A stretch of 64,000 nucleotides of DNA from Charina bottae (GCA_023362775.1 JALMGJ010000012.1:17621501-17685500), one strand, 5' to 3'; shown: positions 25,101 to 32,520, counted from the stretch's first letter. A program made the numbers and translations. Notes: generated by a model not told the origin, from the letters alone.

Positions 25101-28100
25101 TAATTTTGAAGAAGTGCAGTCAGCCAGGAAAATAAATCTTTCAACAGAGTAAAAGGCTTAAAGTGAAAAAATTGGCATTAATTTTCTGCTCCGTTTAAGA
25201 AATACACTGTTCAGGCCCTGCACTGAGTTAGTGCATTGAGTAAATTCAGCCACTCTGATTTGCAAATTATAGTTTATGGTTAGTCTGTTGTGTGAATTCA
25301 GCCAACTATTTCTTGTCAACAAACCAAGGTTAAGGAAACATAACCTATAATAGGTGAAGCCAAACAGTCAGCCTGCCTTTATAATAAAAAGATTAAAATA
25401 CTGCTATCAATGTAAGCTTTATCATTATCCATTAGTTAAGGATAGAATTTTGAATAGCTTTCTCGGGGGGGGGGGGCAAGAAAAGGTCTTACCTGCTACT
25501 GCCTCTTGAAGCAGTCTAGGCTGGTGGACAATCACAAATTTGGTTTCCCTCACTTTCTGCCGTTTGGGGGTTGGAACCACACACATCAACAGATCCTGGG
25601 GGGTGTTCTCGCTGCCTAGTTTATCCTTAAGGGCAGACACCCCCATGCCTGAGAGGAGCTCTGAAGTCTTGCTGGGATTCCAATCCCATGGGGCACTTGT
25701 AGTGATGTTGCTGCCCAAACACGGAATTTCCTGAAGATGTCTCCTGTAGGGATATAAAGGCCCACAGCTACCGTTTTAGATGCAATCCCTAATAGCCAAC
25801 ACATGAACAGAGACAGAAGCTCAACAGAGAGAGTCACAAATATACTTCTGACATTACAGGTTTTAAAAATGATGTGAGAGGCACACATAAAGTAGTTGCT
25901 TCTCCTCCAGAAAACTGCCGAGGCCAGGGATTGCTCTATTCTGACAGGGTGGCCAAGGATTTCAATCATGAGCACGCATATCAATACACGAAGGATGGTT
26001 TTTTGAGTCGTGCAAGTTGGACACAACCAAAATGATCTTGCTAGAAACATAGCCTGTCTGTACTGTTTTCTGCTCCAATAGATCCTATAGTACTAGGAAC
26101 TCACAATACAAGTAGCTCTGTTTGACAGAGAACTGCACCATTGGTACGACAAGCACTGCCCTAGTAAGGAAGCAGCCGGACGTCAATACCAGGAGTAGTA
26201 AGACTCAGAAACATTATTAATATGGAAGCAGAGAGATAAAAGTTCAAGAGATGTTTGCTTTATCCTTTACTTGACTGGGATGCCTTCATACATTACTAAG
26301 TCATACAGTATTGTCTGTTTTTGACTCAGCATGTTGTATGAAGCCAACCACTGTAGGTTTATTACTTAACATTATGAGTAAGTCAAAATAATTATGGCTT
26401 TTTAATAAACTAGGGCTTATTGTGTGATGGATGAGAGGGAGGCCAGGGAGATCTCATGCAACCAAAATAATACCATCAAAATATATACTGAGTAAGGTAG
26501 GCAAAACTGAAGTACTTTGGCCACATAATGAGAAGACAGGATACCCTGGAGAAGATGCTGATGCTAGGGAAAGTGGAAGGCAAAAGGAAGAGGGGCCGAC
26601 CAAGGGCAAGATGGATGGATGATATTCTGGAGGTGACGGACTCAACCGTGGGGGAGCTGGGGATGGTGACGGCCGACAGGAAGCTCTGGCGTGGGCTGGT
26701 CCATGAAGTCACGAAGAGTCGGAAGCGACTGAACGAATAAACAACAACAAAGGTAGGCAAATGTGTTTAGCAATTAAATAGGTATACTGGACTGGGAGAC
26801 CCTGACTCTGGCTGCTGGTTAGAACTGTCACCAGAAATTGTGTGGATGGATGGAAGCCCTGCATGGAAGGATAGAACACCATGTTTCAACAGAGGACCAT
26901 AGAGGTCAAACCCGAGGATGGCAATCGCAGACCTTTCTATGCTGTTATCAAGAAAATAAATGGACATGTTGGTGTAGTCATCAGAAGTCGAGGTTGGCTC
27001 AATGGAACTCTCAAAAATATCTCAATGACATGTCTATGAAGGTTCTCAGTCATCCAGGTGGAATTGTCTGTAGCTTGAATCATGTCAACTGGATTTCTAT
27101 TTTCTCAGTGGAAACGTTTCGCTCCTTATCCAAGGAGCTTCTTCAGTCTGAGCAAAGTTGGTAAGGGAATCCTAAATATGTTTCTAGGTAGCTGTGTGAC
27201 CTTACACCTGCGGCTAGGTCATGGTTATATTGAGATGTTATTTTAAGTCCTTTTATCATCTAAAGGAGGATCGTTAAGATCACCATGCTGCCAATGTTGA
27301 GACCATTTCACAAGCTCAACAGCAGCATGGTGATCTTAACGATCCTCCTTTAGATGATAAAAGGACTTAAAATAACATCTCAATATAACCATGACCTAGC
27401 CCCAGGTGTAAGGTCACACAGCTACCTAGAAACATATTTAGGGTTCCCTTACCAACTTTGCTCAGACTGAAGAAGCTCCTTGGATAAGGAGCGAAACGTT
27501 TCCACTGAGAAAATAGAAATCCAGTTGACATGATTCAAGCTACATCTCAATGACATGTTGCATCACTGTGCATAGATGCAACAACCTTTGGCGCAAAGTA
27601 CTTTTGCATTCAAATATAACATTTCCAAATACAATTCAGCTATACCATGCAATACTACAAGATGACTCCTGATTAGTGGCTTGGTTAATCCGATTGCCAC
27701 ATATACAGTATGTGTATTTTCAACTGGACTCAAAGAAAAAAAGAGATCCATATTTAGTCCATATGGACACCTACACAGGTTTGCTCAGGCTTTGTTCAAA
27801 CCCACGTGCTAGCACATCTGTCCATCCATGCAATTGTTCATAAGGAGTATGTGCCAGTACCCTAACTTTTCTAACTTTTTTGCATTTATTGGAAACATTG
27901 GGGATCTTCCTTTAAGTTAAAAAAAGAATCGTGTGCAGTAGATAGGTGTGCAGTTATAATCTGAAAAGTACATGCCCGATTTGTGGGCTGCAGCATTTAG
28001 CTGAAACACCAAACAACTAGCAACTGCGCGCGCAAGCCAATCCGCCGCTCCTAATATTTTCTTCGCATCTGCCTACCGAGCTGCATCCATTCACTTTTAC

Positions 28101-28108
28101 CTGTGCAT
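7746..28108 (-). CDS. SKP2: SKP2, complete gene (S-phase kinase-associated protein 2)
   Basis: F-box substrate receptor of the SCF(SKP2) ubiquitin ligase, which marks p27 and other cell-cycle inhibitors for degradation. Ten coding exons (minus): 28101-28108, 25493-25743, 23524-23635, 21180-21323, 16723-16857, 13589-13687, 12598-12725, 11895-11946, 10007-10114, 7746-7959. Every junction is GT-AG and every phase fits, giving 1,251 nt or 416 aa (human 424). The protein has an N-terminal RRHL destruction-box-like motif at residues 3-6, an unstructured N-terminus, an F-box from about residue 88 ([15 protein letters not shown]), leucine-rich repeats about 140-390 (for example [27 protein letters not shown]) and a tail containing ARPTIG and NQEIWGI. 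The gene is convergent with NADK2 and divergent from LMBRD2, as in human. No frameshift or stop was found; I regard it as functional. Confidence 0.97.
8736..9080 (-). mobile_element. CR1 LINE, 3' fragment
   Basis: Begins with the CR1 3'-end signature (plus strand GAATCATAGAATCA, then TTGGAAGGGACCT). The minus strand encodes a reverse-transcriptase C-terminal piece containing [20 protein letters not shown]. Lies in SKP2 intron 9. Confidence 0.88.
9289..9466. mobile_element. hAT MITE (CTTTCCAAACTGTGTGTCG family)
   Basis: Ends CAGAGCTTTCC and GGAAAGCCCTG, flanked by the 8-bp duplication CTTTCTGG at 9281-9288 and 9467-9474. The interior has short TGTGTCGCnACAC palindromes. Confidence 0.9.
10007..10114 (-). 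CDS. SKP2: SKP2 coding exon 9
   Basis: Residues 310-345, reading [21 protein letters not shown] and [15 protein letters not shown]: leucine-rich repeats. Acceptor CATTACAG, donor CT|GTGAGT, phase 2 on both sides. Confidence 0.95.
10768..10925 (+). mobile_element. old SINE fragment
   Basis: Diverged copy of the tRNA-headed SINE tail also seen at 11.5 and 47.1 kb: 'AAAGGCAATAGCAATCTACTT', 'CCAAGAAAACCACATGG' and 'ATGAAGTC' blocks occur in the same order. Boundaries are approximate. Confidence 0.5.
11165..11590 (+). mobile_element. tRNA-headed CORE-type SINE, split by a hAT insertion
   Basis: The SINE reads GTTTGGTGTAGTG, is broken by the hAT at 11185-11377, and resumes GTGTAGTGGTTAAGGCACC. 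It contains the tRNA-like head, a MIR/CORE-like block (GGGTGACCTTGGACCAGTCAC) and tail type A (GCAATGGCAAACCACTTCTG, then CTTGCCAAGAAAACTGCAGG). Confidence 0.85.
11185..11377. mobile_element. hAT MITE inside a SINE
   Basis: CTTTCCAAA family copy. The duplication GTGTAGTG at 11177-11184 and 11378-11385 is sequence of the host SINE, so the hAT landed after the SINE. Confidence 0.9.
11895..11946 (-). CDS. SKP2: SKP2 coding exon 8
   Basis: Residues 293-309, [17 protein letters not shown], part of a leucine-rich repeat. A 52-nt exon bounded by TTTTCAG and AG|GTAAGT; it matches the human block STLVRRCPNLVHLDL. Confidence 0.94.
12598..12725 (-). CDS. SKP2: SKP2 coding exon 7
   Basis: Residues 250-292, beginning [20 protein letters not shown] and including [13 protein letters not shown]. 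Leucine-rich repeats. Acceptor ATATGTAG, donor CCAG|GTGAGC. Confidence 0.95.
12950..13150. repeat. possible old interspersed repeat
   Basis: Blocks such as 'GTTCACTCACTGTGCTAAGCC', 'TTAAACCACAATGGCTGG' and 'GGCTTCACACACTGC' are partly inverted and resemble the sequence near 25.2-25.4 kb. No terminal repeats or target duplication could be fixed. Confidence 0.3.
13589..13687 (-). CDS. SKP2: SKP2 coding exon 6
   Basis: Residues 217-249, [19 protein letters not shown] then [13 protein letters not shown]. One of the most conserved leucine-rich repeats; [14 protein letters not shown] is identical to human. Confidence 0.96.
13960..14309. mobile_element. hAT MITE, CGG-rich copy
   Basis: Ends CAGGGCTTTCC and GGAAAGCTCTG, duplication GTCTAGAG at 13952-13959 and 14310-14317. 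The interior is filled with GGCGGC and GCGCGC runs, which produce long spurious ORFs in all frames. Confidence 0.92.
14823..15166. mobile_element. Penelope-like or retrozyme-like inverted element
   Basis: Two copies of one sequence placed tail to tail as an inverted repeat, flanked by a 13-bp duplication TTAGTTAAGGGTT at 14810-14822 and 15167-15179. Each arm contains the hairpin block CTGAAGAAGCTCCTT-GGAT-AAGGAGC-GAAAC. Two related copies lie at 27034 and 43675. The variable-length duplications argue for retrotransposition; the Penelope assignment is inference. Confidence 0.7.
15819..16222. mobile_element. Tigger/pogo-like MITE
   Basis: TA|CAGGTAGTCCTCACTTAAC ... GGACTACCTG|TA. Terminal inverted repeats with TA on both flanks. 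Confidence 0.88.
16440..16640 (-). mobile_element. L2-like LINE 3' fragment
   Basis: 'TTATTTATAATAGCCAGCCCACC' followed by 'AAAGACTCTGGCAGCTTACAAC' is the usual reverse-complement 3' end of the L2 elements in this window. Boundaries are approximate. Confidence 0.6.
16723..16857 (-). CDS. SKP2: SKP2 coding exon 5
   Basis: Residues 172-216, including [18 protein letters not shown] and [16 protein letters not shown]: first leucine-rich repeats after the F-box. Acceptor CTTTCTTAG, donor AG|GTGAGT. Confidence 0.96.
16949..17280 (-). mobile_element. CR1 LINE fragment
   Basis: 'AGAGACCACAAGGATCATCTAG' plus later blocks ('CAGTGCTGTACAGAACTTACTG', 'TTCACCATCTTCCCTGTAGC') follow the CR1 3' region in reverse orientation. 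Confidence 0.7.
17286..18210 (-). mobile_element. L1 LINE 3' fragment, interrupted by a solo LTR
   Basis: The minus strand encodes an L1 ORF2 C-terminal stretch: [20 protein letters not shown] upstream and [19 protein letters not shown] then [17 protein letters not shown] downstream of the LTR. Removing the LTR and one copy of its 5-bp duplication restores the frame. The A-tail lies at the left (AAAGT...TTTTTTAAAAAAAC near 17280). Confidence 0.85.
17739..17980 (-). mobile_element. solo LTR of an endogenous LTR retroelement
   Basis: 242 bp with TGTC at the 5' end and GACA at the 3' end (minus strand), an AATAAA-type signal near its 3' end (GCAATAAACAC), and the 5-bp duplication CTTAC (plus strand) at 17734-17738 and 17981-17985. 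No internal coding region is present, which is expected after LTR-LTR recombination. Confidence 0.82.
18195..18222. repeat. (TAC)n microsatellite
   Basis: Imperfect ACTACTACTACT tract with a TTT interruption. Confidence 0.85.
18842..19751. mobile_element. hAT element (CAGGGTTTCTCAACCAGGG), host of an L2 insertion
   Basis: Ends CAGGGTTTCTCAACC and GGTTGAGAAAGGCTG; duplication GTCTGGAG at 18834-18841 and 19752-19759. An L2 at 19055-19671 splits it; the hAT alone is about 280 bp. Confidence 0.85.
19055..19671 (-). mobile_element. L2 LINE, 5'-truncated, with TAAA tail
   Basis: The minus strand encodes an L2 reverse-transcriptase C-terminal piece ([30 protein letters not shown]). The 3' end is a (TTTA)n tract on the plus strand at 19063-19115. 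The 11-bp duplication GCCTATATTTG lies at 19044-19054 and 19672-19682, within the surrounding hAT. Confidence 0.9.
19850..20290 (+). mobile_element. degenerate L2 LINE fragment
   Basis: 'GGTGCAATTCAAAGTGCTGGTTG', 'ATAAAGCCCTACTT' and 'AAGCTTCCCTTTAGAA' follow the order of L2 reverse-transcriptase C-terminal sequence in sense orientation. A hAT MITE interrupts its 3' part at 20303, and 'TTGTAAACCATTGAGAG' resumes after it. Confidence 0.6.
20303..20422. mobile_element. palindromic hAT MITE
   Basis: CAGTGTTTCTC-type palindrome with a near-matching 8-bp duplication: TTGTAAAT at 20295-20302 and TTGTAAAC at 20423-20430. Confidence 0.85.
20458..20658. repeat. compound purine microsatellite (GGAA)n (GGGA)n (GGAAA)n
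   Basis: About 200 bp almost without pyrimidines on the plus strand, in three successive repeat phases. All ORFs over it are artefacts. Confidence 0.97.
21180..21323 (-). CDS. SKP2: SKP2 coding exon 4 (end of F-box)
   Basis: Residues 124-171: [15 protein letters not shown], then [16 protein letters not shown]. Completes the F-box and starts the linker. Acceptor TTTTTAAG, donor CAG|GTAAAG; the first base closes the serine codon split from exon 3. [10 protein letters not shown] and AFRCPRS are identical to human. Confidence 0.96.
21760..22092. mobile_element. hAT MITE (CTTTCCAAA family)
   Basis: Ends CAGAGCCTTCC and GGAAAGCTCTG; duplication ATCTAAGT at 21752-21759 and 22093-22100. The interior has imperfect 'GTCCTAGTGCCTGCC' repeats. 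Confidence 0.9.
22671..23091. mobile_element. Tigger/pogo-like MITE
   Basis: TA|CAGGTAGTCCTCGCTTAAC ... GAGGACTACCTG|TA, full length. Confidence 0.9.
23524..23635 (-). CDS. SKP2: SKP2 coding exon 3 (F-box core)
   Basis: Residues 87-123: [18 protein letters not shown], then [16 protein letters not shown]. This is the SKP1-binding F-box helix set; [16 protein letters not shown] is identical to human. Acceptor CCCAAAAG, donor TTTC|GTAAGT. Confidence 0.97.
23678..23769. mobile_element. palindromic hAT MITE beside SKP2 exon 3
   Basis: Duplication CTTTAACT at 23670-23677 and 23770-23777. It sits about 40 bp upstream of the exon 3 acceptor, where the polypyrimidine and branch region is expected. 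Confidence 0.85.
24100..24499. mobile_element. Tigger/pogo-like MITE, decayed left end
   Basis: Internal blocks as in the other copies; right end GAGGACTACCTG|TA. The left terminal repeat is reduced to GAGTCCTCGCTTAAC. Confidence 0.82.
25493..25743 (-). CDS. SKP2: SKP2 coding exon 2 (N-terminal region)
   Basis: Residues 3-86. Acceptor CCCTACAG; the frame reads [27 protein letters not shown] and [26 protein letters not shown] and FVIV anchor the alignment to human. Donor GCAG|GTAAGA. The region around human Ser64 and Ser72 is replaced by [14 protein letters not shown]. Confidence 0.96.
26506..26749 (+). mobile_element. Bov-B LINE, 5'-truncated copy
   Basis: Encodes the end of Bov-B ORF2 ([19 protein letters not shown] and a C-terminus of [10 protein letters not shown]), ends with an AAC-rich tail, and is flanked by a 12-bp duplication AAGGTAGGCAAA at 26494-26505 and 26750-26761. 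Confidence 0.9.
27034..27543. mobile_element. Penelope-like or retrozyme-like inverted element, long copy
   Basis: Same unit as at 14823, with arms of about 245 bp facing each other around 27290, and a 15-bp duplication ATCTCAATGACATGT at 27019-27033 and 27544-27558. Confidence 0.75.
28101..28108 (-). CDS. SKP2: SKP2 coding exon 1 (ATG CAC AG)
   Basis: Only eight coding bases. ATG CAC AG followed by GTAAAAG joins to exon 2 to give [10 protein letters not shown], against human MHRKHLQEIP. The start has A at -3 and lies at the edge of a GC-rich promoter region, which supports the choice. Too short for an ORF caller. Confidence 0.93.
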
Positions 28109-28320
28109 GATGCTCAAAAGTGTGATGCATTAAGAACGGGGATCTCCGATCCCTCGGCTTTTCCGTTCCCGCGCCTTGCCTTGCTTTCCTTTGTTGATCG
28201 AGCTAATCTTGCCGCAGCTCCGGAAATCCAGCAACAGAACCTCGCGCGCTCGATCCGCCCGGGCTAACGTTCTCCTAATCTCGCAGTGGCTCTCGGGAGT
28301 TGTAGTGCCTTGTGGTGGAA
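28109..28320 (-). promoter_or_regulatory. SKP2: SKP2 5' UTR and core promoter region
   Basis: CpG-bearing sequence upstream of the SKP2 start, with an ETS-like CCGGAA near 28220 and a ZNF143-like site at 28288-28306. An upstream ATG at 28128-28130 overlaps the main start out of frame. The transcription start is not determined. Confidence 0.65.
28288..28306 (-). promoter_or_regulatory. ZNF143/SBS-like site
   Basis: Minus strand ACTACAACTCCCGAGAGCC, close to the known ACTACAATTCCCAGAATGC consensus. Confidence 0.6.
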
Positions 28321-28569
28321 ACAGTTTTCATATACTTTTCCTTTGCTACTACAGTAATACCTTAGATTATTGAAGAAACGTTCATAAACATTATTAAGAG
28401 CAGTGGTTTCCGACTGCTCTTTTCCAGTTCCGGGAAGGTGCGATTTGGGTGAAATGTATTTGCAATAAAAGTAGCTTCTATAAAATGTAGCAATAAAAGT
28501 AGCATCTATAAAAGCATATTCTTTTATAGCAAATAAATGTCAGCAATTAGTACTGCATTTGGTTTAAAG

Positions 28570-28704
28570 CAGCGTTTTTCAAATTTGGCAACTTTAAGAT
28601 GTGTAGATTTCAATTCCCAGAATTCCCCAGCCAGCATACTGGTTGGGGAATTCTGGGAGTTGAAGTCCACACATCTTAAAAGTTGCCAAGTTTGAAAAAC
28701 ACTG
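28570..28704. mobile_element. palindromic hAT MITE
   Basis: Ends CAGCGTTTTTC and GAAAAACACTG; duplication GTTTAAAG at 28562-28569 and 28705-28712. It lies between the two divergent promoters. Confidence 0.9.
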
Positions 28705-28847
28705 GTTTAAAGCAAAAATTAACAGTGCAATGTTACACTTGTCAACTGAATCGTAAACCACAAATTCAATCCCACATAGGTATAGGATTGCAACCTTCAT
28801 AGATCAGAGATTAGTAATTGTAAAAACAGTTCATGGAGTTACAATGT

Positions 28848-28965
28848 TCGTTCTCTATTTATTTGATTGATTAGGTACCATCAAGTCTGTGTCAACCCTT
28901 CGCCACCCCATAGTTGGATTTTCTCCATGATGCTCTATCCCTAACTTCTTTATCAACCGTGAATC
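28848..28965. mobile_element. short interspersed repeat with GATT tail
   Basis: 'TTGATTGATTAGGTACCATCAAG', then 'GTGTCAACCCTTCGCCACC' and 'TTTTCTCCATGATGCTCTA' match the order of the repeat at 44820-44940. Confidence 0.6.
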
Positions 28966-29000
28966 CGCTAGGTAAACAAAGGAAGCTTGGCTTTCGCAAT

Positions 29001-29019
29001 GCCTCCTGGGTGCTGTAGT
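29001..29019 (-). promoter_or_regulatory. ZNF143/SBS-like site
   Basis: Minus strand ACTACAGCACCCAGGAGGC. Confidence 0.6.
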
Positions 29020-29080
29020 CCACTCGTAAAGTGAAGGGCGGCGAACACTGCTCCTGCGCAAGCGCAAAGCAAAACGCGAT

Positions 29081-29099
29081 ACCTCCTGGGTACTGTAGT
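29081..29099 (-). promoter_or_regulatory. ZNF143/SBS-like site
   Basis: Minus strand ACTACAGTACCCAGGAGGT, 80 bp from and in the same orientation as the previous site. Confidence 0.6.
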
Positions 29100-29149
29100 C
29101 CCCCTCCGAGAAGGAAGTGATGTAGCAGTTGCGGTAGGTTTCTGCAACG

Positions 29150-29451
29150 TGGAATCTTTTTTCCCAGGCTTCCTCGCGTGCGTGAGGGACGAGCCGCGGC
29201 TGCCGACGACGGAGAGCGACTGCGCGGAGCCGGAAATGTCAGACCCGTCCGGGGCTCGGCTGGCAGCCGGCTCGGTTCCTTCCTGCGGAGAGCCGGGCCT
29301 CTTCCGCCTGAGGAGTAGGCAGCCGGGAGTCCTTGGGAGCAGCAGCGGGAAGGAGACCGACTGAACGGAAAGCCGGGAGTCGCTTGGTTCGGGACCCAGC
29401 AGTGACCCGGCGAGGATGCAACCGGGGAGGGCCCATCCCCGTCGCTGCCGA
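29150..29451 (+). other. LMBRD2: probable LMBRD2 non-coding first exon
   Basis: GC-rich leader ending in a good donor, CCGA|GTAAGT at 29452. It would splice to 33007, where an acceptor precedes the LMBRD2 ATG by 48 bases. A second possible donor, GAAA|GTAAGT, lies near 29670. The exact start is inferred. Confidence 0.6.
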
Positions 29452-29569
29452 GTAAGTCCAGGGAGCCTCGTCCTCCCGCGCTGGTTAACTTTCTTCGGCC
29501 CTCTCTGGCCGGGTTCAAAATGCTGCCTCAGGCCGGCCTTCCCCGACCCGGCGCCCTACAGTTTGTTGG

Positions 29570-29588
29570 ACTACAGTTCCCATCACCC
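29570..29588 (+). promoter_or_regulatory. ZNF143/SBS-like site
   Basis: ACTACAGTTCCCATCACCC on the plus strand, downstream of the presumed LMBRD2 first exon. Confidence 0.55.
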
Positions 29589-30136
29589 GCAGCCTGCAGG
29601 CTCACGCTGGCCGGGAATTTGGAGATTCCGACAGATCCGGAGGGCACCAAGTTGGGGAAGGGCACTTTCTTGAAAGTAAGTAACCAGCCTATCCCGGAGG
29701 TGACTAGGGTAGAATTGGAGTGATAGCTTCCTAATTCTAAGGAACACTTTTAAAATAATTACTGTAACAGGATGGGTGCTTTAAGGTCGTGAAAACAGGG
29801 CAGCCCACTCTGGTTGTTCTGGATTCTCTGCTTCATTGTTTTGGCTTGCACAGACCGGATATAGAAGTGTGCTAAATAAATATAGGGCATGACTGTGAAT
29901 AATTATTAATGGATATGTATATATTCTGGCCTTACCTGTTGCCAGCCCTACCCACACATGCTGTGGAAACTCTTTTATCCATAAATTATTGCCCATCTCT
30001 GACCTGCAGTGTTAGATGAATAGAAGTGCTAGAATTCAGTACTGCAGCATTTCAGATCCTAGGTGGGGTGGTGGTAGTCAAATGTATATTTTTTATGTAT
30101 CCACATATGAAAAATATATCTGTGGTAAAGGGCAAA

Positions 30137-30265
30137 TATTCTGGAGGTGACGGACTCGACCGTGGGGGAGCTGGGGATGGCGACGGCCAACAGGAAGCTC
30201 TGGCGTGGGCTGGTCCATGAAGTCACGAAGAGTCAGAAGCGACTGAAGGAGTAAACAGCAACAAC
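30137..30265 (+). mobile_element. Bov-B LINE 3' end
   Basis: 'GGAAGCTCTGGCGTGGGC' to the AAC-rich tail, flanked by AAAGGGCAAA at 30127-30136 and 30266-30275. Confidence 0.88.
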
Positions 30266-30904
30266 AAAGGGCAAAATAACGGCAAATGTGCCTGAATTTG
30301 AAAAAGAAAAACTCTGACCCAGTCTGTAGAATGGTGATTGGTAGATGTACAAAATTAGCAGTGCTGCTTTTAAAAAGTCCATTCCAAAGCAGGAAAACTT
30401 CAGACCAATTCCTGAAAGGCAAGCTTGTGGTACAAAGGGAGATGAATGTGAAATGCACACTTAGGGCTCTTTAAACTGCCAACTTGAGTTCACTGGAATT
30501 TACAGCTTCATTTTAACGTGTTACCTTGTTTTTCACAGAAATTGTACAGAAGACAAATTTACAGATAGGATGTGTAGTGTTTCCTTAAGGTTTTATCTTA
30601 CCGCTTTTGAAAAGCAGCTAGCTTTTTGGACCAGCAGTTGCTTAAGCTTTTCTCCCTAACTGATTTAATAACACTTTAAAATTATTAAGATATCCTTGGT
30701 GGAAGGTTTTGATGGTTAGCTTTTTCTCAATTCCTCCACCACCTGTGTAGTAAAAATTATGGGGTAAAAGTTTGTTAACAGATTTGAATCTATCTTCTCA
30801 CCTCTGCTTATTACAGCAATATGTACTGTTTATGCGATTGTGGTTAGAAGTTAATTTCTAATGACTTAATAAGAGCTGACAGATGGATAAAATTAACAGT
30901 CACT

Positions 30905-31240
30905 CCGGATCTTATTTATTCTTTACAATATATTCTGCCTTTCTGCCACAATGTGACTCACTCAAAGTGGCTGACGTAATATTATCCAAAACAATAATAG
31001 CACAAATCAATAAAACAATAACTAAAAAGAGAAAAACGAGCAGAAAACAACAAACAATTTAAACTCACCTGTAGGAGCAGAGAGACAAAACAGGGACAGA
31101 AACTCAATCATTTGAAAGGCCTGTGATCTGCTAGAATAAATGTTCTTGAATGGGACATCATAGAGGAGGGAGTTCTGTGCCAGGGTATCCCAACCTTTGA
31201 CACAACAAGGAAGGCCGTGTTCTGCATTCATGTCAGGAAG
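30905..31240 (-). mobile_element. LINE (L2/CR1-like) fragment
   Basis: 'TTTATTCTTTACAATATATTCTGCC' and 'AAGTGGCTGACGTAAT' resemble a LINE 3' end in reverse, followed by decayed coding sequence. Family assignment is uncertain. Confidence 0.45.
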
Positions 31241-31399
31241 TCTCTGAAACTGATGGGTTATGCAGAAGGATCATTCCAGATGATCTTGAAGAGCAAGCAA
31301 GCAGGGTCATCTCAGTAGGAACTGGTTCCTCAGACATCTTGGTTATAAGCCATTTGTAAACTGTTTATATTGCATCTTTTTTATAAGGAGCATTGTCCA

Positions 31400-31640
31400 T
31401 ATTATTATTATTTTTTAGATTTTTTTTATCCCACCTTTTTTATTTTTATAAATAACTCAAGGCGGTGAACATACCTAATACTCCCTCCTCCTCCTCCTCT
31501 TTTCCCCACAACAACAACCCTGTGAGGTGAGTTGGGCTGAGAGAGAGTGACCGGCCAAAGTCACCCAGCTGGCTTTCATGCCTAAGGCGGGACTAGAACT
31601 CACAGACTCCTGGTTTCTGTCTTTAAACTCCAGTGCTGTC
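31400..31640 (-). mobile_element. tRNA-headed CORE-type SINE, tail type B
   Basis: On the plus strand: 'TTATAAATAACTCAAGGCGG' tail, 'CCTGTGAGGTGAGTTGGGC', the CORE block and 'AAGGCGGGACTAGAACTCAC'. It shares the head with the type A copies but has a different 3' half. Confidence 0.82.
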
Positions 31641-31803
31641 TCCTGTCTGAGGATAGAGACACATATGCATGCAGACACTCACACAGACCCCATACAGAGA
31701 AGAATGTTAGAAATGCACAGAAAAATGGGGGAGGTCTAAAAGACAAAAGAGAGTATCCCAAGCATTGCATAATTAATCCTCAGACACTATTAATATGTGA
31801 TTC

Positions 31804-31895
31804 CCTATTCTGGAGGTGCCGACAGGAAGCTCTGGCGTGGGCTGGTCCATGAAGTCACGAAGAGTCAGAAGCAACTGAACGAATAAACAACAAAA
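31804..31895 (+). mobile_element. Bov-B LINE 3' end, short
   Basis: 'CGACAGGAAGCTCTGGCGTGG' through 'AACTGAACGAATAAACAAC'; the minimal 3' end. Confidence 0.85.
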
Positions 31896-31899
31896 ATAG

Positions 31900-32016
31900 C
31901 AGTGTTTCTCAACCTTGGCCACTTCAAGCTGTATGGACTTCAACTCCCAGAATTCCCCAGCCAGCATGGGAGTTGAAGTCCACACAGCTTGAAGTGGCCA
32001 AGGTTGAGAAACACTG
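31900..32016. mobile_element. palindromic hAT MITE abutting Bov-B
   Basis: CAGTGTTTCTC / GAGAAACACTG ends. The flanks (AAAAATAG, CCCTATAG) share only the last four bases, so the duplication is not convincing here. Confidence 0.8.
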
Positions 32017-32520
32017 CCCTATAGATAAGTAAAGCAGAAAACGTGGCCCCTCCTCACAAGTGTTGCCTCTTTTCTCATTCTTTAAAGTTGCTGTTTTTCT
32101 TGTGACAGAGCTTTGTAGCTCCAGCTGGAAGAAAAACAGTTAAAAACAAATGGGGTTGTAGGTTCCACCTGTTCATATCCTTCTCGTGTATTCTCTAAAG
32201 CAGCTACAAGTTCCTCCAACTCCAGATCTACTGCATTGTTACTCCCATCAACGACAGCCAGCATGACCATCAGCCATTTGTAGAGGGGGACAGATTTTAC
32301 TCAGAACTGAAGTAGCATTTAGATCAGTGCCTTTCCTCTGTGGATATTAAAATACAGTGAAGTCTGATGGCATGGATCAGGGTCCAATGCGGTAGACAAG
32401 TGAAATGGATTTTTTTTAACCTTTTCAACTGAACAGCAGAGCCATATTGAGCTTTCTTGTTTTAAAATTTTAGTTTCTTCTGTGATAGATGAGCTGTTCT
32501 TTGAGAAACTGAATCTCAGA

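Larger units (their letters stand above)
28975..29600. promoter_or_regulatory. CpG-rich LMBRD2 promoter and first-exon region
   Basis: GC-rich block with three ZNF143-like sites (29001-29019, 29081-29099, 29570-29588), an NRF1-like CTGCGCAAGCGCA near 29051, and an ETS-like GGAAGTGA near 29112. It lies head to head with SKP2, about 1 kb from the SKP2 start. Confidence 0.7.

Noticed and set aside
31804..32016. 8-bp target duplication for the MITE at 31900
   Set aside because: AAAAATAG and CCCTATAG share only four bases; the MITE abuts a Bov-B tail, so the original flank may be lost.
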